Positions 26,380 to 34,253 of a stretch of 64,000 nucleotides of DNA are shown in pieces. Position 1 is the first letter of the stretch; every line of letters starts with the position of its first letter. The stretch lies in NCBI GenBank assembly GCA_965658375.1, contig CBFHSD010000004.1:1-64000 (forward strand), written 5' to 3'. Both the position numbers and the translations under genes were made by a program. Under the pieces are notes generated by a model. It did not search any database, was not told the DNA's origin, and was given only the letters and a program-made list of their open reading frames with translations. Origin of the DNA: CBFHSD01 sp965658375. Lineage in GTDB: Bacteria > Bacteroidota > Bacteroidia > Flavobacteriales_G > Salibacteraceae.

Positions 26380-27360
26380 CTATGGAAACTGAAAGGCTGT
26401 TATGATTGAGTAATACAAGGGAATGCCTAACAAGATGTTCACAGGGAATGTAATTCCTAAAGCCATCGGCAAATAAAGTCCGGGGTTTGCTTTTGGTATA
26501 GCATGCTTGGCTGCAGCAGGAACAGCAATATATGATGCGCTAGCGCCAAGTATTGCAAAAAGCATTTGATTACCAGTTTCTGCTGTGATTTTCATGCTGA
26601 TAAAGAGCGCAATTAATCCATGTAAGAAAGGCATAGCCATCGCAAAAACAATGGGAAAAATACCTTCTTTAAGCATTGCAGCTAAATGTTTTCCGCTTGT
26701 TATACCCATGTCTAAGAGGAAAACAATTAAGAAGCCTTTAAATATGTCACTCACAAAAGGTTGTATACCCTGTGCTTGTGTTGGATCGGTGAGATACCCA
26801 ATGATCAAACTTCCTAGTAGAAGAAAAACACTTCCGTTGGTAAACGAGTGGGCCAAAATTTTAGAAAAGGGGGCTTGGCCCAACTCGTTGCGTTGATTGC
26901 GTTTAAAATAGTTAAGAAGAACCACTCCCGCCAAAATGGCTGGAGCTTCCATAATTGCCATTACAGCAATCATGTGTCCGCTAAAAGTAATCGATTCAAA
27001 ATCTAAAAAAGACGAAGCAGTAACAAAGGTTACAGCACTTACCGAACCATATGAAGCTGCTACCGCTGCCGCATTATCAAAGCCCAACTTTCCTTTAAGA
27101 ATAAAAAAACTTGTAACAGGAATTACTGTAGCAAGGGTTAATCCAAGGGCTATGCTCGACAAACTTTCAAAGTTCATTCCGCTGTGTGCTAGTTCCTGTC
27201 CTCCTTTAAATCCAATTGAAAGAAGCAAATAGATTGAAATGAATTTGGAACTTGTTGGGGGGATCTCCAAATCACTCTTAAATTGAACAGCACAAATTCC
27301 TAACAAGAAAAACAGCAAAGCTGGATTCGTTAGGTTTTCCATTACGGTACTCAGCTCCAT
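26380..27360 (-). CDS. SbtA-type sodium-dependent bicarbonate transporter family permease
   Basis: A 326-residue membrane protein of the family typified by cyanobacterial SbtA (DUF897), a high-affinity Na+/HCO3- symporter. It has about ten hydrophobic segments in two related halves; typical motifs are GFKGGQEL near residue 50, YGSVSAVTFVTA near 104, DMGITSGKHL near 217 and ASASYIAVPAAAKHAIPKANPGLYL near 273. Family membership is clear, but bicarbonate as substrate is inferred from the family. It follows a 102-residue unknown gene by 2 bases and is divergent from a LysR-type regulator. Confidence 0.83.
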   Translation of the reverse strand: MELSTVMENLTNPALLFFLLGICAVQFKSDLEIPPTSSKFISIYLLLSIGFKGGQELAHSGMNFESLSSIALGLTLATVIPVTSFFILKGKLGFDNAAAVAASYGSVSAVTFVTASSFLDFESITFSGHMIAVMAIMEAPAILAGVVLLNYFKRNQRNELGQAPFSKILAHSFTNGSVFLLLGSLIIGYLTDPTQAQGIQPFVSDIFKGFLIVFLLDMGITSGKHLAAMLKEGIFPIVFAMAMPFLHGLIALFISMKITAETGNQMLFAILGASASYIAVPAAAKHAIPKANPGLYLPMALGITFPVNILLGIPLYYSIITAFQFP

Positions 27361-27362
27361 TC

Positions 27363-27671
27363 CTATGCGCCAATGAGGACTCGAAGAACTTTGTTGTAGT
27401 TGACTTGCTTCCCTGTTTTTTCGACTAGAAGCGTATACTTATGGAGAATCAGAGGAGAGAGGCCTTTCACTTTTAAGTCGGTTTTGGTTAGCCACTCAAA
27501 AGAGACCTCTGTTTTTTGGTGCGAACTTTGAATCACTTCTTGTAAAAGTTGAAAAGCCGCTCTTTCTTCACGATTTTTTTCCGATTGAGGCGGGAAGGAC
27601 AAAATCAAGTCACTTGTATGCAATTGACTCGTTTTTTCTTTTGTCTTAAACATCTCTTGATTAAACGTCAT
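27363..27671 (-). CDS. Small soluble protein preceding the SbtA-like permease
   Basis: I do not recognise this 102-residue protein. It has no signal peptide or membrane helix. The sequence predicts an alpha/beta fold: a DLILSF strand, helix EERAAFQLLQEVIQSS, strands EVSFEWL and LKVKGLSPLILHKYTLLVE, and a final VNYNKVLRVLIGA. In other organisms SbtA is controlled by a similar-sized PII-like partner, SbtB, but the glycine-rich loops of that family are not obvious here. Its stop is 2 bases before the permease ATG and it has its own -7 element, so it is the first gene of that operon. Confidence 0.68.
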   Translation of the reverse strand: MTFNQEMFKTKEKTSQLHTSDLILSFPPQSEKNREERAAFQLLQEVIQSSHQKTEVSFEWLTKTDLKVKGLSPLILHKYTLLVEKTGKQVNYNKVLRVLIGA

Positions 27672-27694
27672 ATCCTTACAGGTTTTATTCGGGG

Positions 27695-27702
27695 CAAACT
27701 TA
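27695..27702 (-). promoter_or_regulatory. -7 element of the small protein-SbtA operon
   Basis: On the minus strand TAAGTTTG matches TAnnTTTG and lies 23 bases ahead of the ATG at 27671. No TTG is seen at -33, which would fit a promoter needing an activator. Confidence 0.55.
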
Positions 27703-27711
27703 CGGGCTAGT

Positions 27712-27733
27712 ATTCATAAATTTTTATTTGAAT
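27712..27733. promoter_or_regulatory. Imperfect palindrome, candidate LysR operator
   Basis: ATTCATAAA (27712-27720) and TATTTGAAT (27725-27733) form an imperfect inverted repeat centred in the 90-base gap, with outer arms ATTCA/TGAAT perfect. It lies between the -7 elements of the two divergent genes, where a LysR-type activator that also controls itself would bind. Sequence evidence only. Confidence 0.45.
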
Positions 27734-27737
27734 TTCT

Positions 27738-27745
27738 TATCTTTG
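27738..27745 (+). promoter_or_regulatory. -7 element of the LysR gene
   Basis: TATCTTTG (27738-27745) matches TAnnTTTG and ends 16 bases before the LysR ATG at 27762. Confidence 0.55.
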
Positions 27746-27761
27746 CCATAACAATAAGCTT

Positions 27762-28664
27762 ATGAATTATACCCTGCATCAACTCAGAGTGTTTAGTAAA
27801 GTCAATGAATTGCAAAGTGTTACAAAGGCTGCAGAAGAGCTACATCTTACACAACCAGCGGTTTCTATCCAAGTTAAGAAACTTCAAGATCAATTTGAAC
27901 TTCCGCTTATAGAACATGTTGGCAGGCAGTTATATGTTACAGATTTCGGGAAAGACATTGCAACAAGAGCAAAGCATATTTTAAAAGAGGCAGAAGAGAT
28001 CAAACATTCTGTAGCGCGTTACAAAGGAATTCTTGCTGGAAACATTAAGATATCTGTTGTTTCTACAGGCAAATATGTCATGCCTTTCTTCTTAAAATCC
28101 TTTATGGATAAATACCCAGGAATTGATATTTCTCTCGATGTATCTAATAAGAATAGGGTGATGCGAAAGTTAATGAAGAATGAAAGTGACTTCTCATTAG
28201 TCTCTGTGGTTCCCGATGACGTACAAGTACATATGGTTGAACTTATGGATAACGAGCTCTACCTCATGGGTAGAACAGAAAGCCGCTTTGATGTGGAAAA
28301 GCCCGCAGACCTTAGCAATTATACTTTGTTGTTTAGAGAGCAAGGTTCTGCTACAAGAAATGCGATGGAGAAGTTTTTAGAAAAACACAAAGTTCAAGTC
28401 AATAAATCAATGGAGTTGGTTTCAAACGAAGCCATTAAACAGGCGTTGCTTGCAGGGCTTGGTTTGTCAATAGTTCCTCTTATTGGTGCAAGAGGTGCAT
28501 TGAAAGACAATAGATTGAGCACTTTTCCTCTCAAGGGCTTACCCATGCGTACAAAATGGAACATGATTTACTCAAAAGGAAAAAACCTTACTCCAGCCCA
28601 ATTGGCTTTGGTAGATCATTTTAAAGAGCACAGAGCGCAGATTACTAAAGAGTTTTTTAATTAG
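27762..28664 (+). CDS. LysR-type transcriptional regulator, CbbR-like
   Basis: A 300-residue regulator. The N-terminal winged helix-turn-helix is typical: LHQLRVFSKVNELQSVTKAAEELHLTQPAVS split over residues 6-36, followed by the linker helix to about residue 88 and a periplasmic-binding-like effector domain. Its N-terminal region looks most like the CbbR/CcmR subgroup, which controls CO2 fixation and bicarbonate uptake in autotrophs. It is divergent from the SbtA-like operon across a 90-base gap with a palindrome, the classic arrangement for a LysR regulator and its target. The link to bicarbonate is therefore an inference from family and position. Confidence 0.88.
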   Translation: MNYTLHQLRVFSKVNELQSVTKAAEELHLTQPAVSIQVKKLQDQFELPLIEHVGRQLYVTDFGKDIATRAKHILKEAEEIKHSVARYKGILAGNIKISVVSTGKYVMPFFLKSFMDKYPGIDISLDVSNKNRVMRKLMKNESDFSLVSVVPDDVQVHMVELMDNELYLMGRTESRFDVEKPADLSNYTLLFREQGSATRNAMEKFLEKHKVQVNKSMELVSNEAIKQALLAGLGLSIVPLIGARGALKDNRLSTFPLKGLPMRTKWNMIYSKGKNLTPAQLALVDHFKEHRAQITKEFFN

Positions 28665-28706
28665 AGGTATACATTTCGTAGCAACTGTTATTCTCTGTGG
28701 AAGGGT

Positions 28707-28714
28707 TAAGTTTG
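28707..28714 (+). promoter_or_regulatory. -7 element of hpt
   Basis: TAAGTTTG (28707-28714) matches TAnnTTTG. It lies inside the longest possible hpt frame (GTG 28697) and 18 bases ahead of GTG 28733, and so decides for the later start. Confidence 0.55.
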
Positions 28715-28732
28715 CATTCTTTCAACAGGCCC

Positions 28733-29263
28733 GTGGTTCAAGTAAAAGACAAATTGTTTCAAATCTTCCTAAATGAGCAAGAAATAACTCATAAGGTCAA
28801 AGAATTGGCGCTCTTGATTGAGGCTGATTATGCAAATACAACACCGCTGCTTCTTCCCGTACTTAATGGCTCTTTCATCTTTGCGAGCGATTTAATGAGG
28901 GCCTTAAAGATTCCTTGTGCACTAGATTTTGTAAAATACAAAAGCTATCACGGTATGGAAAGTTCTGGAAGCGTGTCTAAATCTTTGCCTCCATCGGATG
29001 AGTTGAAAGGAAAGGATATACTCATTATTGAAGATATTGTGGATACCGGCTTGACCATGAAAGCCATGTTGGAAGATTTGCAACAACAGGGTGTAAGATC
29101 TGTAAACATTTGCACCTTATTGTTTAAGCCAGGAAAATTTAAAGAGTCTTACCAAGTAAAGTACAAAGGGTTTGAAATACCAGATGATTTTGTGGTAGGC
29201 TATGGATTAGATTACGATGGGCAAGGAAGAAACTTGCCTGCTATTTATAAAGTGTTAGAATAA
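28733..29263 (+). CDS. hpt: Hypoxanthine phosphoribosyltransferase
   Basis: Hpt salvages hypoxanthine (and often guanine) with PRPP to give IMP/GMP. The protein is 176 residues from GTG 28733, with PVLNGSFIFASDL early, KYKSYHGMESSG, and the PRPP loop DILIIEDIVDTGLTM. The C-terminal DDFVVGYGLDYDGQGRNLP binds the base and magnesium. The frame is open back to GTG 28697, but the TAAGTTTG promoter element at 28707-28714 lies in that extension, and MVQVKDKLFQIFL is a normal N-terminus for the family. It starts a plus-strand run hpt-adk-obgE-PAP2-crcB with gaps of 0-6 bases. Confidence 0.93.
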   Translation: MVQVKDKLFQIFLNEQEITHKVKELALLIEADYANTTPLLLPVLNGSFIFASDLMRALKIPCALDFVKYKSYHGMESSGSVSKSLPPSDELKGKDILIIEDIVDTGLTMKAMLEDLQQQGVRSVNICTLLFKPGKFKESYQVKYKGFEIPDDFVVGYGLDYDGQGRNLPAIYKVLE

Positions 29264-29269
29264 TTAGAT

Positions 29270-29845
29270 ATGTTAAATTTAGTACTATTCGGACCTCCAG
29301 GAGCTGGAAAAGGAACTCAAGCAACTCTGTTGGTCGATCAATTTCAATTGATACACCTCAGCACAGGTGATATTTTTAGAGCCAATATTAAAGGCGAAAC
29401 TGAATTGGGCCTTTTGGCAAAAAAATATATTGACAAGGGAGACTTGGTTCCCGATGAGGTAACCATTAATATGCTTAACGCAGAAGTGGAAAAACATGCA
29501 GATGCCAAAGGATTTATTTTCGATGGTTTCCCAAGAACAACTGCTCAGGCAGAGGCACTTGACAAATTCTTATCTAGAAAAGAAACGGGCATTTCATTAA
29601 TGCTTGCCTTAGAGGTAGAAGAAGAAGAATTGAAATCTCGTTTGTTAGAACGCGGAAAAACCTCGGGCCGTTCAGATGATCAGAATCCTGATATTATCGC
29701 GAACCGCATTAAAGAATATGAAGCCAAAACGGCTCCCTTAAAATCATACTACGGTGAACAGAATAAATTCATCGGGATAGACGGTATGGGATCTATTGAA
29801 GAGATTACCGATCGTTTGGTATTTGCAATCAACTCTATTCATTAA
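29270..29845 (+). CDS. adk: Adenylate kinase
   Basis: Adk interconverts ATP + AMP and 2 ADP. The 191-residue protein has the P-loop GPPGAGKGTQ (residues 8-17), the AMP-binding HLSTGDIFR and FIFDGFPRT motifs, and a short LID (RGKTSGRSDDQNPDII), i.e. the short form without the zinc-type LID insert. It sits 6 bases after hpt and 5 bases before obgE. Confidence 0.97.
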   Translation: MLNLVLFGPPGAGKGTQATLLVDQFQLIHLSTGDIFRANIKGETELGLLAKKYIDKGDLVPDEVTINMLNAEVEKHADAKGFIFDGFPRTTAQAEALDKFLSRKETGISLMLALEVEEEELKSRLLERGKTSGRSDDQNPDIIANRIKEYEAKTAPLKSYYGEQNKFIGIDGMGSIEEITDRLVFAINSIH

Positions 29846-29850
29846 ATCTA

Positions 29851-30867
29851 ATGGCTAAAAACCGCAAGGTATTACAGCAAAACTTTGTTGACTACGTTAA
29901 AGTACACGTAGAAAGTGGAAATGGTGGAAGAGGTTCTACCCACTTACGCAGAGAGAAATTCATCCCAAAAGGTGGTCCTGATGGTGGTGATGGTGGAAGA
30001 GGTGGCCATGTCATCATCAAAGCCAACGACCAGAAATGGACCTTACTTCACTTGAAATACCAGCGCCATTTTAAAGCAGGGCACGGTGGTGACGGTGGAA
30101 AACAGCAAAGCACAGGAAAAGACGGGAAAGATGTGCACATAGAAGTGCCACTAGGAACCGTTTTGCGCGATGCCGAAAGCAATGCTGTTATCAAAGAGAT
30201 GACTGAGCTGGGTGAGGAGTTTGTTGTGATGCGCGGTGGAAAAGGTGGCCTTGGTAACTCCAATTTTAAAACGGCTGTGAACCAAACACCACGCTACGCT
30301 CAACCCGGACAAGATGGGAGAGAGAATTGGATTGTTATTGAATTAAAGCTATTAGCAGACGTTGGTTTGGTGGGCTTCCCCAATGCGGGCAAGTCTACTT
30401 TGCTGTCTGTCATTTCTGCTGCTAAACCAGAAATAGGGGCTTACCCTTTTACTACTTTGGTTCCCAATTTAGGGATGGTGAGCTACAGAAACGACCGCAG
30501 TTTTGTGATGGCCGATATTCCAGGAATTATCGAGGGAGCCTCTGAAGGCAAAGGACTCGGTTACCGATTCTTAAGGCACATTGAAAGAAACTCAGTTTTA
30601 TTGTTCATGATTCCTTGCGATACGGATGATTTGAACAGAGAGTTTGATATTCTATACAAGGAATTGGAAAAGTTTAACCCAGAATTGTTAGATAAAGAGT
30701 TTGTGGTTGCCATTACCAAATCAGACTTTTTAGATGACACTTTGAAAAAGGAATTAGAGGAAACAATCACTTTCAAACAGCCTTATGTGTTTATTTCTTC
30801 TGTTGCACAAAAAGGGTTGACAGAGCTCAAAGATTTGCTTTGGAAAGCGATTAATGAAGAGGTATAA
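29851..30867 (+). CDS. obgE: Obg family GTPase
   Basis: ObgE is a GTPase needed for 50S subunit assembly and growth control. The 338-residue protein has the glycine-rich Obg fold (GGDGGRGGHV, GHGGDGGKQQSTGKDG, MRGGKGGLGNSNF) over residues 1-160, then the G domain: G1 GFPNAGKST, G2 region YPFTT, G3 DIPGIIEGA, G4 TKSD and G5 SSV. The C-terminal OCT domain found in Gram-positive Obg is absent, normal for this phylum. It ends exactly where the PAP2 gene begins. Confidence 0.96.
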   Translation: MAKNRKVLQQNFVDYVKVHVESGNGGRGSTHLRREKFIPKGGPDGGDGGRGGHVIIKANDQKWTLLHLKYQRHFKAGHGGDGGKQQSTGKDGKDVHIEVPLGTVLRDAESNAVIKEMTELGEEFVVMRGGKGGLGNSNFKTAVNQTPRYAQPGQDGRENWIVIELKLLADVGLVGFPNAGKSTLLSVISAAKPEIGAYPFTTLVPNLGMVSYRNDRSFVMADIPGIIEGASEGKGLGYRFLRHIERNSVLLFMIPCDTDDLNREFDILYKELEKFNPELLDKEFVVAITKSDFLDDTLKKELEETITFKQPYVFISSVAQKGLTELKDLLWKAINEEV

Positions 30868-31479
30868 ATGTTAGACACCCTTATTGCATTAGACCAAGAA
30901 GTGTTTTTGTGGTTCAACGGGTTCCACAATACTTTCTTTGATGGCCTCATGTGGTGGATTTCTGATGACCTTATCTGGTCACCTTTTTATGCTCTTATGC
31001 TGTTTTTTGCTCTGAGAAAATTGAGAAGCCAAAAGCTTACTTCATTGAAGTACGTTGCAGCATTGGTAGTAAGTGTGGTAATTACTATTGCCCTTGCAGA
31101 CCAAGTAGCAAGTGGTTTTTTAAAGCCAACTGTTGAGCGCTTAAGGCCTTCGCATGAGCCTGCACTTGAAGGTATGGTTCATAACGTAGAGAATCCAATG
31201 AAAGGCGGTATATACAAAGGTGGTAAATATGGCTTTGTTTCTTCGCATGCGGCCAATACCTTTGGTTTTGCAATATTTTTTCTATTGTTGTTTAAGAGTA
31301 ATTGGGGTAAAAGCTTGCTCCTCTGGGCAGCGGTAGTTTCATATTCAAGAATTTATTTAGGGGTACATTACCCAGGTGACATTATTGGTGGAGCTTTGGT
31401 TGGATTGGGAGCAGGAGTTATTGGCTTTTGGATATTCACAAAAACCAAAGATTACATGCAACAAAAATTAGTGGTATGA
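30868..31479 (+). CDS. PAP2-family membrane phosphatase
   Basis: A 203-residue membrane protein with five or six helices and the full phosphatidic-acid-phosphatase type 2 signature: KPTVERLRP (motif 1), SSHAANTFG (motif 2, catalytic His) and SRIYLGVHYPGD (motif 3, nucleophile-activating His/Asp). Such enzymes dephosphorylate undecaprenyl pyrophosphate, phosphatidate or lipid A phosphates on the outer face of the inner membrane; which one is not readable. It starts immediately after obgE and its TGA overlaps the crcB ATG. Confidence 0.9.
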   Translation: MLDTLIALDQEVFLWFNGFHNTFFDGLMWWISDDLIWSPFYALMLFFALRKLRSQKLTSLKYVAALVVSVVITIALADQVASGFLKPTVERLRPSHEPALEGMVHNVENPMKGGIYKGGKYGFVSSHAANTFGFAIFFLLLFKSNWGKSLLLWAAVVSYSRIYLGVHYPGDIIGGALVGLGAGVIGFWIFTKTKDYMQQKLVV

Positions 31480-31850
31480 GCGCGTTCTTAGCAGTGTTTC
31501 TAGGAGGTGGTTTGGGGAGTTTGTTAAGATATGGTTTGTCTTTGCTAGTGGTCAATAAGTTTTCGCAAACACTGCCTTTAGCTACATTATTGGCCAATGT
31601 TTTTGCTTGTATGCTCATGGCCTTAGGGTTTACTATTTGGAGTGATGCTCTAATGAAAATTACATGGTTGAAACCATTCTTGCTCATTGGGCTATGTGGT
31701 GGTTTATCTACATTTTCAACTTTTAGTTATGAGAATTGGGCTTTGCTAAAAGCCGGTGATTATGGATGGCTTGTCGCAAACATCATCCTATCTGTAGTCC
31801 TTTGTTTGTTGGTGTTCTGGTTTTTTATGCAGAAAGAATTCGCAGAATGA
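31476..31850 (+). CDS. crcB: Fluoride channel CrcB (Fluc)
   Basis: CrcB forms a dual-topology dimeric channel that exports fluoride. The 124-residue protein has four membrane helices, the N-terminal GGGLGSLLRYGLS with the conserved Arg, LLANVFACMLMA (Asn), and GLCGGLSTFSTFSYE with the Phe/Ser/Thr residues lining the fluoride track. ATG 31476 overlaps the PAP2 stop by 4 bases. No fluoride riboswitch is seen because the gene lies inside an operon. Confidence 0.92.
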   Translation: MSAFLAVFLGGGLGSLLRYGLSLLVVNKFSQTLPLATLLANVFACMLMALGFTIWSDALMKITWLKPFLLIGLCGGLSTFSTFSYENWALLKAGDYGWLVANIILSVVLCLLVFWFFMQKEFAE

Positions 31851-31998
31851 ATCGCAATTCTTAAAACTAGACAAGAAGAGCTGTTTTGCTCGCTAAATGA
31901 AGGTGTGCTTTACCCTTACTTTTCCTGTTCAAAATATTGATTTAGTGAGTGTTATTTAAATTCTACTCTCATTTTATGCATGAACCACTCAATTCATA

Positions 31999-33521
31999 TT
32001 GCTTCGCATCATAAATGAGCACAGGCCAAGCGTGAAATCATCGTCTAATTCTTTTGTAGATAGTTTCAAGTATGAGTGGAAGGCCATGATACTTGGCTTA
32101 CTCATTGTTGTGGTGTTTGCTACTTTTATTGTGTCTGCACCAATGGGTTTCTTGCTTGCATGGGTTCCAGCATTGGCAATTTTGGGAATTGTGATGGTTG
32201 CGCTCATTGCTCATCAACCCAAATACGCATTGTTTCTAACGCTGCTCATGTCCTTTTTTCAATCGGGCTTATCGCGTTATGTCCCCATATTTACTTGGGG
32301 ACTTACTGTCGATTTACTTCTCTTATTATGTTAGCTCATTACTTTCTTTAAGTATTGGAAAAAGTTTGAGGTAGGCCGCGCAAATCAGTCGCTTACGTGG
32401 GTTTGGGTAGCCTGGTACGCCTATGTCTTTTTCGAGCTGTTTAACCCTCAGAAAGAAGCCGCTACCATCGCTTGGTTCTATGCTATGCGTGGTGTAGGCT
32501 TGTATTCCATGTTGTTAACGCCTTTGGCCTTAATACTCATGAGAAAACCTAAAGACATGGATTTTTGGCACACCATTGTTATACTAAATGGTTTTGTGGG
32601 TGCGGCCTGGGGAATTAAACAAATTTATATTGGAGTTACGGGAATAGAAGCCATTTGGTTGCAGGGACCTGCCGGTTCTACCCATGTGCTTTTGGCAGGT
32701 TAAGGGCTTTTTCGTTTTTTTCAGATGCCTCTCAGTTTGGAGCTTCCATGGGGCATATAGGCCTGCTTAGTACAATTCTGGTTCTTGCTACTAAAAATAA
32801 GACCAAACAAATAGGTTTGATAATTACCGCGCTTTTGTGTTTTTGAGGAATGATTCTTTCAGGGTCTAGAGCCCCAATTGCGGTTCCAGCCATAGGCGGC
32901 TTAGTCTTTTTGGCATTAAGCGGTAGGCACAAGATTTTCATTATCGGCCTGTTTATAGGTTCACTCGCCTTTGGTTTTCTAAAGTTCACCAACATTGCAC
33001 AAAGCAACTACTACATTGGTAGAATGAGAACGGCTTTGAATCCTTCTGAAGATCCCTCATACATAGCACGTTTAGAGAAAGAAGCTAAGATGAAGGTATA
33101 CCTTGCCAGCAGACCTTTTGGTGGGGGTATTGGAGCCGCTGGTTTTTGGGGTTTACGATTTACGCCACTTACCGTATTGGCGAATACGGCAACAGATGGC
33201 TTGTACTATCGCATATGGATGGAAGGAGGCATCGTTGGTTTAACGCTTTACTTAGGAATCTTGATTTACCTCTTGATTCATGGAAGCCTCATTACCTTAG
33301 AAATTCAGTCGCCTCATTTACGGATTAAATCTGCCGCAATAATGGCGGGAATAGGTGGGCTTATGGTGGCCAGTATTGCCAACGAGTTGATGGTGCAAAT
33401 GCCTACGGGGATAATTGTGTACGGTCAGTTGGCCTTTATCTGGCAAATGAAACGTTGGGATAAAGAGTATATCCATGAAGAAAAGCTGAAAATCCGTAAA
33501 AAGAGTCTCATTTACGATTAA
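31999..33521 (+). pseudogene. O-antigen ligase/polymerase-like membrane protein, broken in at least three places
   Basis: Three fragments make one hydrophobic protein of about 500 residues similar to the O-antigen ligase/Wzy family of Flavobacteria. The frame 31999-32334 runs into TAG (32332-32334), yet continues in the same frame with LITFFKYWKK to TAA at 32701. Around the T run at 32690-32693 one T is missing: adding it gives HVLFGRLRAFSFFSDASQFGAS, which joins the next frame. That frame is cut by TGA (32847-32849) inside the conserved CF-x-GMILSGSR block and then runs to 33521 (VYLASRPFGGGIGAAGFWGLRF, typical of the family). The 5' end is uncertain: the ATG at 32015 leads to an early TGA in another frame. 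The lesions are independent, so the gene is dead unless the sequence has errors. Confidence 0.85.
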
Positions 33522-33613
33522 GATTTCCTCTTGTTTAAAAGATTCTACATAAAAGATTGAGTGACTACTTTTTGTGATTTATCTTAACCCTCAAACTTTA
33601 AACTTAAATCTTT

Positions 33614-34087
33614 ATGGAAGCAGTAATTGACCAAGCTCAGGTTGAAGGCCAACCGCGATATGCCGGTTTTTGGATTCGTTTTGGAGCTTATTTTATTGAT
33701 GGAATCTTATTGAATATCCTCAATTGGGTTGTGATTTTCGCCTTTGGTGTTACAGATATGTATGCAGATACCTTAATGGGAGATCCCGAAGCAATGGACC
33801 TTTCTGCATTTGCAGCACCCTATGGCCTTATTTTCGTTTTAAACATCGTTTATTGGGCAGGCCTTACAAGTAGCTCGTATCAGGCCACTTTAGGCAAAAT
33901 GGCGCTCGGCTTAAAAGTAACCAGCGTGTACGGAGAGCGCATTACCTTTAGCAATGCTTTGGGTAGGTATTTATCTAAAATCATCTCTGCTATGATACTC
34001 ATGATTGGCTTTATCATGGCTGGTTTTGACAGTAAAAAGCAAGGTTTGCATGATAAAATGGCCAATACTTTGGTGGTACATAAATAG
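33614..34087 (+). CDS. RDD family membrane protein
   Basis: A 157-residue protein with the RDD domain: YAGFWIRFGAYFIDGILL carries the Arg and Asp of the first helix, and QATLGKMALGLKVTS and GRYLSKI follow, with a C-terminal QGLHDKMANTLVV. RDD proteins have three or four membrane helices; some are linked to ion or proton exchange, most are unassigned. It is a single-gene unit ended by a strong terminator. A second RDD gene lies at 41525. Confidence 0.85.
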   Translation: MEAVIDQAQVEGQPRYAGFWIRFGAYFIDGILLNILNWVVIFAFGVTDMYADTLMGDPEAMDLSAFAAPYGLIFVLNIVYWAGLTSSSYQATLGKMALGLKVTSVYGERITFSNALGRYLSKIISAMILMIGFIMAGFDSKKQGLHDKMANTLVVHK

Positions 34088-34110
34088 AATAAAGAACATT
34101 TTTTAATAGA

Positions 34111-34142
34111 AATAGGCGCTTTAATAGCGTCTATTTTTTTTT
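34111..34142 (+). terminator. Rho-independent terminator of the RDD gene
   Basis: AATAGGCGCT (34111-34120) pairs with AGCGTCTATT (34125-34134, one G-T pair) around a 5-base loop and is followed by a long T run. Confidence 0.88.
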
Positions 34143-34253
34143 CGATATTTGGGTAAATCATTCAAGATAATCGTGTTATGCATACTAGCCATTTTTTTCG
34201 TGTTCTTTTTTCTGTTTTATTCATTGGTTCTAAACCCTTTATTATCAACTAAC

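Noticed and set aside
32690..32703. Programmed ribosomal frameshift at the T run
   Set aside because: Only four T, no pseudoknot or internal Shine-Dalgarno-like site is visible, and two nonsense codons flank it.
32847..32849. TGA read as tryptophan (stop-codon reassignment) in the O-antigen-ligase-like gene
   Set aside because: TGA is used as a genuine stop in other genes here, for example yjjG, and the same gene also has a TAG and a frameshift, so decay explains it better.
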